A stretch of 64,000 nucleotides of DNA from Canna indica (taxonomy: Eukaryota > Streptophyta > Magnoliopsida > Zingiberales > Cannaceae): the NCBI GenBank assembly GCA_034359265.1, contig CP136893.1, positions 20,716,001 to 20,780,000 of the forward strand, in the 5' to 3' direction. Both the position numbers and the translations under genes were made by a program. The notes beneath the pieces are model-generated. The model searched no databases. It was not told the origin of the DNA and saw only the letters and a program-made list of their open reading frames with translations. Of this stretch, positions 11,400 to 20,391 are shown in pieces. Each line of letters starts with the position of its first letter. Positions within the stretch are counted from its first letter, which is position 1.

Positions 11400-12000
11400 T
11401 ATATCGGCAAGTTATTTGTCGGTGGATATAAATTCTACCGATATATTTCCCCTAGTCACATTATCTCTAAGAAAATGGTGTCTTAGATCAATATGCTTAG
11501 TCCTAGAGTGTAAAATATGATTCTTTGTTAAATTTATTGCACTAGTATTATCACAATGAATAGGTATGCAAGAATACTTAAGTCCATAATCTAAAAGAGT
11601 TTGTTTCATCCATAGGACTTGTGCACAACAACTAGCCGCAGCGATGTATTCCGCTTCGGTAGTTGAAAGTGCAACTGAGTTTTATTTCTTTGAGAACTAA
11701 GAAACAAGACTCGCTCCTAAGAATCGTCAACAATCACTAGTGCTTTTTCTATCAACTTTACACCCAGCAAAATCCGCGTCCGAAAAATCAATTAAATCAA
11801 AAGATGTATGACATGGATACCATAATTCTAAGTCAATCGTGCCCTTCAAATATCTCAATATGCGTTTGAACACACTTAAATGAGACATTCCAGGGCAAGA
11901 TTGAAACCTAGCACATGCACAAATGCTAAACATGATATCGGATCTACTTACGGTTAAGTAAAGAAGACTACTAATCATACCTCGATATCATTTTTTATCG
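11400..12000 (-). pseudogene. Copia RT C-terminus and RNase H of fragment B
   Basis: Minus-strand 11978-11727 encodes the RT connection (SSLLYLTVSRSDIMF, LRYLKGTIDLELWY, GCKVDRKSTS). 11609-11412 encodes RNase H (HCDNTSAINLTKN, HSRTKHIDLRHHFLRDN). Between them (11610-11726) the AEYIAA-type region is present with frame damage. Only the last third of pol is kept. Confidence 0.8.
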
Positions 12001-12028
12001 ACTTTGACACCATCTTTATCTTTGTCAA

Positions 12029-12787
12029 GCTTGATAGATATGCTCATTGGTGTAGATATGCTCAAGCACGATCAAACGGGCTCAACGGTCGACATTTCAC
12101 CTGTTGAACGGTCCGTTCGAGTGAGGGGTTATAAATACCCCTCACCAAACTTCATTAAACACTTTTTGCAATCTTACTTGAGCATTAAAAGAGTTCTTTA
12201 AACCCTTCAAATATCTTCACCTGTGAACGCCCTCTACTTCCATTCTCAATAGCAAATCCACGCGCTGCTTCTTTCTGCTTCAACTTGGCTACATTCCTTA
12301 GAGTCATCATCTTGCGAGTTAAAGACAAGAAGGCGGTGGAAAGAAGCTTGGTTTAATCTTTGATTCCTTTGCTCTTTCCTTGTATTTAATCTTTATTGTA
12401 TCTTGTTTTCTAATTTGAGGAAGCTTACTAGGTGTGCAGGAAACACTTAGGGTAAACTTTGTAGAATTGTGTTTTGCCTAGGTGAATAGGATTGAGGTGT
12501 TCTCCAAGTGAGGGAGAATGGTGTCCTCAAGTGTATTCAAAGAGAAACATAAATTCTATAAAGTAGTGTTTAGAAATCCTTGGAAATGAGCCAAGGTAGT
12601 GGAGTAGGCGGTTGGCCGAACCAATATAAATATTATTGTTTGCATTGTTTGTTTACTTGTTTTTATCATTGACATTGAATTGAGATCATATCAACCATCA
12701 AAGAACAATTGCATTAAGCTAAGATAAAATTGAAAAATGGGACTGACACTATTCGACCCCCCTTCTAGTGTCGGATTTCACACAACA
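12029..12787 (+). repeat. Partial 5' LTR of fragment C
   Basis: Ends CACAACA at 12787, just before the PBS. TATAAATA at 12130-12137 is a plausible LTR promoter TATA box, inside GGGGTTATAAATACCCC. The start of the LTR is missing. Confidence 0.7.
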
Positions 12788-12789
12788 AT

Positions 12790-12801
12790 TGGTATCAGAG
12801 C
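12790..12801 (+). other. Primer-binding site of fragment C
   Basis: TGGTATCAGAGC two bases after the LTR end; initiator-Met tRNA type. Confidence 0.85.
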
Positions 12802-12844
12802 TAGGTCGTAGGATAAGATTTAACCATCTTCCCCACAAGTCAAG

Positions 12845-13575
12845 ATGTCTAGTGAAATCCAATTAGCTCAAGGGTCCTCTACTAACACTCCACCACTATT
12901 CGATGGGAATAACTATGCCTATTGGAAGATCCACATGAATGGCTTCCATCAATCCTTAGGCATGGATGTATGGAGGATGATCCTAGTAGAGTATAAACAA
13001 CCCGATAAGGACATGGATAAATGGGACCAAAAGGAAGTTAGACTCTTTAATGCTAATGTCAAGTCCGTCAATGCTCTATATTGCGGCCTATCAATTAATG
13101 AATTTAATAGGATCTTTACATGCAAGTCTGCATACGAAGTGTGGAAGGCCCTAAAGACCACCCATAAAGGGACTTCGCAAGTAATGGAATCCAAAATCAA
13201 TTTACTCATGCATGACTATGAAATATTTAAAATGCTTTCACATGAGTCTATTGATGCCATGCATGCTAGATTTCAAAATATTACGAATGGCTTAGCTAAC
13301 CTTGGCAGGGAGATAAGGGAAGAGGAGAAGGTAAGGAAGCTCCTTCGTTCCCTTCCAAAATCTTAGGAATCCAAAGTGACGGCCATCATGGAAGCCAAGG
13401 ATTTGAGCACGCTAAAAAGCACCGAGCTCATTGGGTCTCTCATGACACATGAGACCCACATGAAGCAATATCAAGAAGAAGATGCTTCTAAAGGCAAGAC
13501 CATTGCCCTAAAAGCATCACATCGGGCCGAAGAGTCATCATCATCCGAAGAATAGACGGATGACCTTGAAGAAAA
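12845..13575 (+). pseudogene. Copia/Sirevirus gag N-terminal part
   Basis: Open from the ATG at 12845 to 13366: PPLFDGNNYAYWKIHM is the Copia gag start domain, and the UBN2 helical domain follows (AYEVWKALKTTHKGTSQV, REEEKVRKLLRSLPKS). A TAG at 13364-13366 ends it, but the same frame continues as gag (VTAIMEAKDLSTL, TELIGSLMTHE, RAEESSSSEE) to about 13575, where it meets P450 sequence. Zinc knuckle and pol are absent. Confidence 0.8.
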
Positions 13576-14250
13576 TCGCTCTCGTCCACTGTGATCTTCC
13601 CTTTCATGACTGCTCGAACCTCCTTTTGTGCTTTCTCCAGCACTTCTGGGTGTCGAATCAGCTCCGACACCACCCAGTCCAATATGGTCGATGAAGTTTC
13701 AGTCCCTCCAACAAATATGTCCTGTGAGCATCATAGATACGTACTTAATTAGGAGGATATATTAATTAATTAGGGCATGAAAACACTGCATAAGATGAGT
13801 TTCAGTGGGAAGAATTTTATTGCTCACCATAATGACTGCTTTGATATTCTCAATTGTAATGGGTATTTCCAAGTCTCCTTGATCTTTGAGATGGAGTAGG
13901 ACATCAATGAGGTCCTGCTCCCCGCTTCCGCTGGGGCTCAACTGGTGAGCTTGGATTATTTCCTCGAGGATCTGATCCATCTCCCGATGGATCCTCTCCA
14001 ACTTGGACCGCATCCCACTGACTACGTCAACGAACTTGAGCGAAGGGTAGAAATCGCCGATGCTACACCCGGACGCCATTTCGATCACCACCTTTATGGC
14101 AGCAAGGAACCCCGGTTGGTTGGAACACTTCTGGCCGAAGGAGGATCGACAGATGATGTTGTTTGATAGCGAACTAAAATTCTCACTGAGGTTTATGGGC
14201 TGGCCAGCGGCCGCCTCAGCGGCGATTTTGCACATAAGGCCTGCCACCTC
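13576..14250 (-). pseudogene. CYP71-type P450 pseudogene, 3' part
   Basis: Second half of a cytochrome P450 broken by Copia D; the 5' half is at 18856-19417. Exon 1 continues from 14250 to 13828 (LSENFSSLSNNIICRSSFG, QDLIDVLLHLKDQGDLEIP). A GT..AG intron of 106 bp at 13722-13827 sits exactly where the intact paralogue has its intron. Exon 2 starts DIFVGGTETSSTILDW, holding the I-helix oxygen-activation motif GGTETS, and stops at about 13576 after KGKITVDES, where Sirevirus C gag takes over. The K-helix ExxR, the PERF segment and the haem-binding Cys region are therefore missing. Bases 14246-14250 (ACCTC) are one copy of the Copia D target duplication. Confidence 0.9.
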
Positions 14251-14561
14251 TGTTGGAATATGTAATGTGAAGCTTGATTAAAACCGTATCTTACAGGATG
14301 ACGTGGCACGTAAGAAGACCTATTTTAAACATGCTTTTGCAATAAACAATGTATAGAAGTATGTTGTTACTTGTTTTTACAGAGGCGCTCTCTGTTTCAG
14401 CGCTGATACTATAAATAGGTTTACTACTTTCTTTTGAGTCAGTTTTTTTGGTGTATTTGATTGTTTTCTGATTCCAGTTTATAGAAGCTTTCAAGAGTTT
14501 AGATCTAGCATTCTCATTTGTCTCTACCGGTGTTGTGTGTGATTGATCCTTGGTGCTTTCA
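14251..14561 (+). repeat. 5' LTR of Copia D
   Basis: 311 bp, begins TGTTGGAATATG and ends GGTGCTTTCA. TATAAATA at 14410-14417 is the likely promoter TATA box. The LTR contains a GACGTGGCACGT stretch with an ACGTGGC/G-box-like core that could bind bZIP factors (inference). Confidence 0.95.
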
Positions 14562-14563
14562 GG

Positions 14564-14575
14564 TGGTATCAGAGC
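14564..14575 (+). other. Primer-binding site of Copia D
   Basis: TGGTATCAGAGC two bases after the 5' LTR; initiator-Met tRNA primer. Confidence 0.9.
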
Positions 14576-14600
14576 AAGGTTATCGTGGAGTTGCAGATTC

Positions 14601-15722
14601 ATGGCTCAATCCACGGGAAGCAGCGGAATGCTAGGAATTCCAGTCTTCAACGGAGAAGGGTATGATCTCTGGTCTCAAAAGATGGAAAACTATTTTATTT
14701 CGCAAGATCTCTGGGATTTGGTGGAAGTGGGTTACAATCCAGAAGGGATGGCGATAAATCGATTGAAGGAATACAAAAAACGGGATGCTAAAGCCATTTT
14801 CTGTATTCAACAAGGGATTTCTGATAAAATAGGAACACAACTGGGAAGAATATTCTCAGCTAGATCTGCTTGGGAGGCGTTGAAAACTCGGTTTGAAGGT
14901 ACTTCCAGAATCAAGGAAGTAAAGCTTCAAACGCTGAAGAGCAATTTTGAGGGATCATTCATGTCTGAGGAAGAAAACATAGATGCTTTTGTATCTAGAG
15001 TGATTGAGATTGTAAATCAAATCAGGAACTATGGAGAAGAGGTAGAAGAAGTAAGAGTAGTTCAAAAGATCCTAAGAAGTTTACCGCAGAAATTCGACCA
15101 TGTGGTCACTGCCATTGAAGAAGGAAAGGATGTGAAACGAATGACTGGGGAAGAACTGTTGGCATCCTTGCTTTCACATGAAGCAAGAATGAAGAGATTT
15201 GAGAATAAGAATCCTGAAGGTGTAGCTTTCTACATGAGATCAGGGAATCGTAACAGAAGGTGGAATAGAGAAGAAACTTCTAGATCAGAAAATGCTGGTA
15301 AACAGAATGATAGACCTAATGATGAGAAGAAGCAAAGGAGAATCCAATGTTATTACTGCAATAAACTGGGTCATATAGAAAGGTTTTGCAGACTCAAGCA
15401 AAAACATGAGAAAGAAAGGCAACAAGCTAACTTTGTAGAGGAAAAATCATATGATGATCAAAAGGAGGATGAAGAAAAAGTATTGTTACTGGCAAAATTG
15501 AATGATGAAATGTCTCAAGTGGGCTGGTATATTGACTCGGGATGTAGCAATCACATGATAGGATCAGAGGAATCATTTATAAACATTGATGAGTCTCGAG
15601 CTACTTCAGTTAGACTTGGAGATGGGTCAGTGAAACGTGCAAAAGGCATGGGTGATCTCAGACTACTTACCAACAAAAGGAGAACTGATTCTGAAGAATG
15701 TTTTATATGTACCTCAACTTGA
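14601..15722 (+). CDS. Copia D Gag and protease frame
   Basis: The ATG at 14601, 26 bases after the PBS, is the likely Gag start; the open frame upstream has no better start. Gag begins with the Copia N-terminal domain (PVFNGEGYDLWSQKMENYF). The UBN2-type helical domain follows (AWEALKTRFEGTSRIKEVKL, VRVVQKILRSLPQKFDHVV), then a zinc knuckle CYYCNKLGHIERFC (about 15349-15390). The protease active site is intact, GWYIDSGCSNHM (about 15523-15558). The frame goes wrong after LRLLTNK, where an A run at 15675-15678 appears one base too long, and ends at 15722. Confidence 0.9.
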   Translation: MAQSTGSSGMLGIPVFNGEGYDLWSQKMENYFISQDLWDLVEVGYNPEGMAINRLKEYKKRDAKAIFCIQQGISDKIGTQLGRIFSARSAWEALKTRFEGTSRIKEVKLQTLKSNFEGSFMSEEENIDAFVSRVIEIVNQIRNYGEEVEEVRVVQKILRSLPQKFDHVVTAIEEGKDVKRMTGEELLASLLSHEARMKRFENKNPEGVAFYMRSGNRNRRWNREETSRSENAGKQNDRPNDEKKQRRIQCYYCNKLGHIERFCRLKQKHEKERQQANFVEEKSYDDQKEDEEKVLLLAKLNDEMSQVGWYIDSGCSNHMIGSEESFINIDESRATSVRLGDGSVKRAKGMGDLRLLTNKRRTDSEECFICTST

Positions 15723-16437
15723 GTCCAGCCTGTTGAGTATTGGGCAACTTCTAAGGCATGGATATAGGATTAGCTTTGAAGAAAATGAGTGTCAGGTTTT
15801 CTCTAAAGCTAACAAAGAAGCAGTTCTTAAGGTGACAATGGCACACAACAACTTATTTTTCCTGAACAATTTCGAGTTTGCCTTAACAGTAACTAGCCCA
15901 GATATGGAAGAAGTATGGCATGACAGATTTGGTCATCTTAATATCCTGAAGCTGAAAGAAATGTCACAACAACAAATAGTAGAAGGCATGCCTCTGATTG
16001 AGAAAAGTGATTTCAGCGTTTGTGAAATATGTGCAGCAGGGAAGCAGACAAGACTTCCATTTCCCAATGGTGGAGGTACTCGAGCTGATAATCCACTGGA
16101 ACTTGTGCATACAGATGTGTGTGGTCCAATGGAGGTATCATCTAATTCTGGTTATAGATACTTCTTGATCTTTGTTGATGATTACACCAGATTTACTTGG
16201 GTATTTTTCATCAAAAACAAGTCTGAAACTTTTAATATGTTCAAGAAGTTTAAAGCTATGGTTGAATTAGAATCAGGATATCAAATTAAATGTATTCGTT
16301 CAGATAGAGGAGGGGAATACATATCAAATGCTTTTGCTGATTTTTGTGAACAGAATGACATAAGAAGACAACTTGCAGCTAGTTATACACCACAAACAGA
16401 ACGGTGTAGCGGAGAGGAAAAATCGAAGTATTGTTGA
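15680..16437 (+). CDS. Copia D protease end and integrase core
   Basis: Continues the polyprotein in the next frame after the +1 change at 15675-15678 (GELILKNVLYVPQLESSLLS). The GAG_pre-integrase zinc-binding module follows (WHDRFGHLNILKLKEM, CEICAAGKQ). The integrase core has the DD35E metal ligands: HTDVCGPM (first Asp), then IRSDRGGEY (second Asp). A second extra A in the run at 16394-16396 shifts the frame again, and this frame ends at 16437. Confidence 0.9.
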
Positions 16438-18538
16438 AATGACAAGGTGTATGCTTAGAAGAAGTAAACTGTCAAAGGAGATGTGGGCAGAAGGGGTAAA
16501 TACTTCAGTCTACTTGCTAAACAGATATGCAACTAAAGCCTTGATCAAGATGACTCCCTATGAGGCTTGGTATAAGAAGAAACCAAATGTCAGTCACTTA
16601 AAAACATTTGGTTGTTTAGCACACTGTCATGTTCCTAATGAAAGACGAAGGAAATTGGATGAGAAGAGTAGAGTACTTGTCATGATTGGGTATAGTACAG
16701 AAACCAAAGGCTATAGGCTATATGATCCTGAGACAAAAGACATCATTATCAGCCGGGATGTTTTGTTCAATGAGAAAAAGATATGGTGTGAAAAGGAAGC
16801 AGCAACATCTCATGCAAGTGAAGCTTACTCACAGCTAAATGTTCAACCTGATGTAACTGCAATAGATGAAGGTGAAAATCTTGAAGAGGTTATAATTGAA
16901 CCTGAAATACAGAATGATGAGAATTCTGAAACTCCACCTCCTAGAGGGTTTCAAAGCCTAGAAGACCTATATACCAGGAGCCAAAGATGCAACTTAACTA
17001 TGATGAATGAACCAACAACCTTTGAAGAAGCTTGTCAAGAACTGGTTTGGGTAAAAGCTATGGATGCTGAAATGGATTCCATAGAACAACATGGAACATG
17101 GGAACTGACTGAATTACCAGAAGGAAGGAAAGCATTAGGTTTGAAATGGATATACAAAGTCAAACTAAATGCAGATGGCACCCTAAACAAAAATAAAGCT
17201 CGGCTAGTTGTGCAAGGGTACATGCAGACAGAGGGGAGTGACTATAGTGAAACATTTGCTCCTGTTTCTAGGATGGATACAATTCGAATCCTATTAGCAA
17301 TTACTTCAATCAAGAAATGGAAAATATATCAGTTGGATATAAAATCAGCATTCCTTAATGGAATTTTGAAAGAAGAAGTATATGTGGACCAGCCAGCAGG
17401 CTATGTTATTCAAGGAAAAGAACATCTTGTGTACAAACTGAAGAAGGCCCTTTATGGGTTGAAGCAAGCCCCAAGGGCATGGTATGAGCAGATTGATGGA
17501 TTCTTTGAACAGGAAGGCTTTAGCAAAAGTCAAAATGAACATACATTATATACCAAGCATATTGAACCTGATAAACTGATAGTGATTCTATTGTATGTAG
17601 ATGATCTATTAGTGTGCAGCAATGATGAAAGGTTGAGCCAAGAGTTCAAGGATAACATGGCTAGGACTTTTGATATGACTGACTTAGGTGAAATGAGTTA
17701 TTTTTTGGGTTTTGAAGTAAAGCAGAACCATGAAGGTATCTTTATCTCCCAAAAAAAATACATCACAGAACTCATTCACAGATTTGGAATGGATCAATGT
17801 AATGCAGTGGGAAATCCTATGCCTATTGGATGCAAACTTACTGAGGAAAATGAAGAAATGGCAAATGCAACACTATACCGGAAAATAATTGGTTCACTCA
17901 TGTATATTACTAACACAAGACCTGACATAGTGTGTGGAGTCAGCATACTGTCTAGATATATGAACAAACCAATGTTAAATCATCTCAGGTCTGCAAAAAG
18001 AATTCTGCGTTACTTGAAGGGAACACAAGAACTAGGTATATTTTACCAAAGTTCAACTAAATTAGAATTACTTGGTTACACTGACAGTGACTGGGGAAAC
18101 TCTACAGTAGACCGCAGAAGCACTTCAGGTTACATATTTAAGATTGGAGAAGCTGCAGTATGCTGGAGTACTAAAAAGCAACAAGTTATTGCACTCTCTT
18201 CAACTGAAGCAGAATATATTTCTGCTTCAGCAGCAAGTTGCCAAGCTGTATGGATTCGAAGAATCATGACAGAATTTGGAATTCATATCACCGAGCCAAC
18301 TATGATGATGTGTGACAATTCCTCAGCAATATCCATCAGTAAAAATCCAGTTATGCATGGGAGAACAAGACACATTGACATCAAATTTCATTTTATTCGG
18401 GACCTAGTCAAAGAAGGAATTGTATCTTTGAAGTTTTGTAGATCTCAAGATCAACTAGCTGATCTGTTCACCAAGGGGTTGCCACTTGACAAATTCGTAT
18501 TTTACAGAGATATGCTGGGTTTACAAGCTCCACATTAA
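16397..18538 (+). CDS. Copia D integrase C-terminus, RT and RNase H
   Basis: Long open frame completing pol. QNGVAERKNRSIVEM holds the catalytic Glu of the integrase. The GKG-like C-terminal region follows (LKTFGCLAHCHVP, LVMIGYSTETKGYRLY). Reverse transcriptase runs from about 17040 (WELTELPEGRKALGLKWIYK, ETFAPVSRMDTIRILLAI, YGLKQAPRAWYEQ) with the catalytic YVDD in ILLYVDDLLVCS (about 17585-17620). RNase H covers roughly 18070-18500 (GYTDSDWGNSTVDRRSTSGY, SSTEAEYISAS, MCDNSSAISISKNPV, HIDIKFHFIRD). The stop at 18536-18538 overlaps the polypurine tract. Confidence 0.93.
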   Translation, partial: QNGVAERKNRSIVEMTRCMLRRSKLSKEMWAEGVNTSVYLLNRYATKALIKMTPYEAWYKKKPNVSHLKTFGCLAHCHVPNERRRKLDEKSRVLVMIGYSTETKGYRLYDPETKDIIISRDVLFNEKKIWCEKEAATSHASEAYSQLNVQPDVTAIDEGENLEEVIIEPEIQNDENSETPPPRGFQSLEDLYTRSQRCNLTMMNEPTTFEEACQELVWVKAMDAEMDSIEQHGTWELTELPEGRKALGLKWIYKVKLNADGTLNKNKARLVVQGYMQTEGSDYSETFAPVSRMDTIRILLAITSIKKWKIYQLDIKSAFLNGILKEEVYVDQPAGYVIQGKEHLVYKLKKALYGLKQAPRAWYEQIDGFFEQEGFSKSQNEHTLYTKHIEPDKLIVILLYVDDLLVCSNDERLSQEFKDNMARTFDMTDLGEMSYFLGFEVKQNHEGIFISQKKYITELIHRFGMDQCNAVGNPMPIGCKLTEENEEMANATLYRKIIGSLMYITNTRPDIVCGVSILSRYMNKPMLNHLRSAKRILRYLKGTQELGIFYQSSTKLELLGYTDSDWGNSTVDRRSTSGYIFKIGEAAVCWSTKKQQVIALSSTEAEYISASAASCQAVWIRRIMTEFGIHITEPTMMMCDNSSAISISKNPVMHGRTRHIDIKFHFIRDLVKEGIVSLKFCRSQDQLADLFTKGLPLDKFVFYRDMLGLQAPH

Positions 18539-18546
18539 AGGGGGAG
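18537..18546 (+). other. Polypurine tract of Copia D
   Basis: AAAGGGGGAG immediately before the 3' LTR; primes plus-strand synthesis in this family. Confidence 0.85.
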
Positions 18547-18855
18547 TGTTGGAATATGTAATGTGAAGCTTGATTAAAACCGTACTTACAGGATGACGTG
18601 GCACGTAAGAAGACCTATTTTAAACATGCTTTTGCAATAAACAATGTATAGAAGTATGTTGTTACTTGTTTTACAGAGGCGCTCTCTGTTTCAGCGCTGA
18701 TACTATAAATAGGTTTACTGCTTTCTTTTGAGTCAATTTTTTTGGTGTATTTGATTGTTTTCTGATTCCAGTTTATAGAAGCTTTCAAGAGTTTAGATCT
18801 GGCATTCTCATTCGTCTCTACTGGTGTTGTGTGTGATTGATCCTTGGTGCTTTCA
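18547..18855 (+). repeat. 3' LTR of Copia D
   Basis: 309 bp, 98 percent identical to the 5' LTR by hand count. TATAAATA at 18704-18711. Ends TTTCA before the second ACCTC target copy. Confidence 0.95.
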
Positions 18856-19417
18856 ACCTCCTCCCCGCGCAGGGCAGAGTAGGAGCGGACGCGCTTGCGC
18901 TAAGGAGTTCCATGACACATATCCGCCGGAGCTGCTTCCAGTAGCGGCTATAGGGGGCGAAGGCGATGTCCGTGCAACCGTAGCAGACGGCCATGGCGGC
19001 GGCAAGCTCGGGACGATAGGCGAAGTTGACGTCCTGTCTTCGCGTGACCTCCTCGGAGCCCTCACGGGAGGAGATCACGACGAGGTCGACCTCGCCAAGG
19101 CGAAGAAGCGTGACAGGACCGTGGGAGCGGGCAAGGTCTCGCAGCGTGCGGTGAGGTACGGAAGTGAGGAGGTGGTCAATGTTGTCGATAAGGGGCAACT
19201 GCTTGGGCCCCGGCGGGAGCCGCATGGCAGGCGTCTTCGGCGACGTCGACGTGGTGGCCTGCGGCCTGCAAATCCTGCTCTTGGTAGTTACTCTTAGCGT
19301 GCCGTGGTCGGCAGACGTCGCTGGTGCAAATGGGTTCCGGCCGTTCATTAGTGGAAATCCCAGAAATAAGCTACGATTTTGGTGGACTCCAATTCTGGGA
19401 GAGGGTAGGAAGTCCAT
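18856..19417 (-). pseudogene. CYP71-type P450 pseudogene, 5' part
   Basis: N-terminal half of the P450 whose 3' half is at 13576-14250. The ATG at 19415-19417 aligns with the start of the intact paralogue at 37316 (MDFLPSPRIGV against MEFQLCSKIGV). Seen in order: a Ser/Thr/Arg-rich leader of about 66 residues without a hydrophobic anchor, the proline hinge LPPGPKQLPL, VPHRTLRDLARSHGPVTLLR, DVNFAYRPELA, and YSRYWKQLRRICVMELLS in the C-helix. Just after MELLS one base is missing relative to the paralogue (about 18895-18900), shifting the frame before the Copia D insertion. Two independent lesions plus the lost 3' end make it a pseudogene. It is strongly GC-rich compared with its flanks. Confidence 0.92.
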
Positions 19418-19488
19418 TACTACTATACAGGTGAGTGAGATGCCAAAAGAGGACGGTGATTCTTTAGGTACGTTTATCGTGTGGACAT

Positions 19489-19498
19489 CTAAATATAG
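19489..19498 (-). promoter_or_regulatory. TATA-like box of the P450 pseudogene
   Basis: CTATATTTAG on minus, about 72 bases before the ATG, in the same relative place as the TATA box of the intact paralogue. 19499-19639 holds no other recognisable feature. Confidence 0.45.
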
Positions 19499-19780
19499 AT
19501 GAGAAATATAAATTTAGTCAAAATAAGGGAAATTGAAGTTTAGTCAGGTCGATGGCGCGCTACCATGGGAACTACTCAAGCCACTCGTTCGTTGATGCAT
19601 TTAATTCTCAAACAAGCTTCCGTTTCTTTCTAATTGTTTCACTACAAAACTACGTCTAAATGTTTTTTTTTTAAATAAAATTAAAAATTTCGACGCCAAC
19701 AGTAAGCGTCGAAATATTTTTGAAGCCAGTAACAAGCGTTGAAATATTTTCGACGCCTGCTGTCTGGTGTCAAAATTCCT

Positions 19781-19816
19781 CTGGCGCGGACTCGCGGGCG
19801 TGCGAGCCCGCGCCAG
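19781..19816. repeat. GC-rich perfect-stem hairpin
   Basis: Arms of 15 bases at 19781-19795 and 19802-19816 pair at 14 of 15 positions around a 6-base loop. The surrounding ~170 bases (19780-19950) are extremely GC- and CpG-rich, in contrast to the AT-rich rest of the element. Confidence 0.85.
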
Positions 19817-19950
19817 CGTCCGCCCGCGCGCGCTCGTGCAGGCTCGCGGGTGCGGGGCGCGTGCCCACATCCGCCCGGGCGGGTTAGCGGGCGCACGAGC
19901 CCGCGTCCCTCGGCGTGCAAGCGCGCGGGGGGCTTTGCCCAAGTGAAATC

Positions 19951-19972
19951 GAGGCGGGAAAATTCCCGCCTC
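19951..19972. promoter_or_regulatory. Palindromic double E2F-like site
   Basis: Inverted repeat with 10-base arms (GAGGCGGGAA and TTCCCGCCTC) separated by AA. Each arm fits the plant E2F consensus WTTSSCSS on its strand. It is followed by a TTTAAATA-type TATA candidate (about 20017) and a long pyrimidine tract, a promoter-like order. Function is inference. Confidence 0.45.
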
Positions 19973-20319
19973 TAATTTTTTTTTTCGATTGTTTCCCCTA
20001 TTCTTCATTCTCTTCTTTAAATACTTCTTCTCTTCTTTCCCTTATCTTCTTTTTCTTATTATCTTTTTTTTCTTTCCTCGTTCTTTTTTTCTTTCCCCTA
20101 TTATCTATTTTCTTAATCTAAATTTTCTTCTTCTTTTTTCAGGTTATCAAAATTTTTCAAATTCCGGAATTTATGTTAAGGTTAGTACAAATTTTTTTAA
20201 CTGGTATTCATTTAATTTTTTTCTATTTTTTTCCAAAATACTTTCTTAATTAAAATATTTTTCAACGGTTCGATTTCCGCTGCATGGCGAAAATTGAGCG
20301 GAGCGGAAACCGCCCCGCT

Positions 20320-20391
20320 AATACTGCGTGCAGTCGCACGCGGTATTCTCCAATACCGCGTACAGTCGCGCGCGGTATTCTCCAATACCAC
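20320..20391. repeat. 32-bp near-palindromic tandem repeats
   Basis: Units start at 20320, 20352 and 20384 (AATACYGCGT ... ACGCGGTATT then CTCC), period 32. Each unit is close to a palindrome. The third unit is interrupted at 20392 by the nested element and resumes with CGCATACAG at 21366. Confidence 0.85.

Larger units (their letters stand above)
10586..12028 (-). mobile_element. Sirevirus fragment B (3' end of pol to partial LTR)
   Basis: Minus-strand remnant. Reading leftward it holds the end of RT, RNase H, a non-coding 3' region, a polypurine tract (10861-10879, AAAAAGGGGGAGAT on minus) and the first ~275 bp of an LTR that starts TGTTGGC at 10860. It is cut off at about 10586 against the env-like frame of A, and at about 12028 against fragment C. 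10880-11400 is AT-rich 3' untranslated sequence with no gene. Confidence 0.75.
12029..13575 (+). mobile_element. Sirevirus fragment C (partial LTR and gag)
   Basis: Plus-strand remnant with the 3' part of a 5' LTR (12029-12787), PBS and the first half of gag. The LTR lacks its beginning, and gag stops at about 13575 where sequence changes into the P450 pseudogene in the opposite strand. Orientation is opposite to fragment B, which abuts it. B keeps the start of an LTR and C the rest, so they may derive from one element family rearranged by inversion. Confidence 0.7.
14251..18855 (+). mobile_element. Copia retrotransposon D, nearly complete and young
   Basis: Full-length Ty1/Copia element of 4605 bp with two LTRs (14251-14561 and 18547-18855), PBS, gag-pol and polypurine tract, flanked by the 5-bp target duplication ACCTC (14246-14250 and 18856-18860). 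By hand count the LTRs differ by about five substitutions and two 1-bp indels. That is roughly 1.6 percent substitution, or about 0.6 million years at 1.3e-8 per site per year (assumed rate). It sits in exon 1 of the P450 pseudogene, in the opposite orientation. Two 1-bp insertions break the polyprotein; all catalytic motifs are otherwise present. Confidence 0.95.

Noticed and set aside
18824..19502. Plus-strand frames across the P450 5' exon (18824-19297, 19164-19502)
   Set aside because: Antisense shadows of the GC-rich P450 coding strand.
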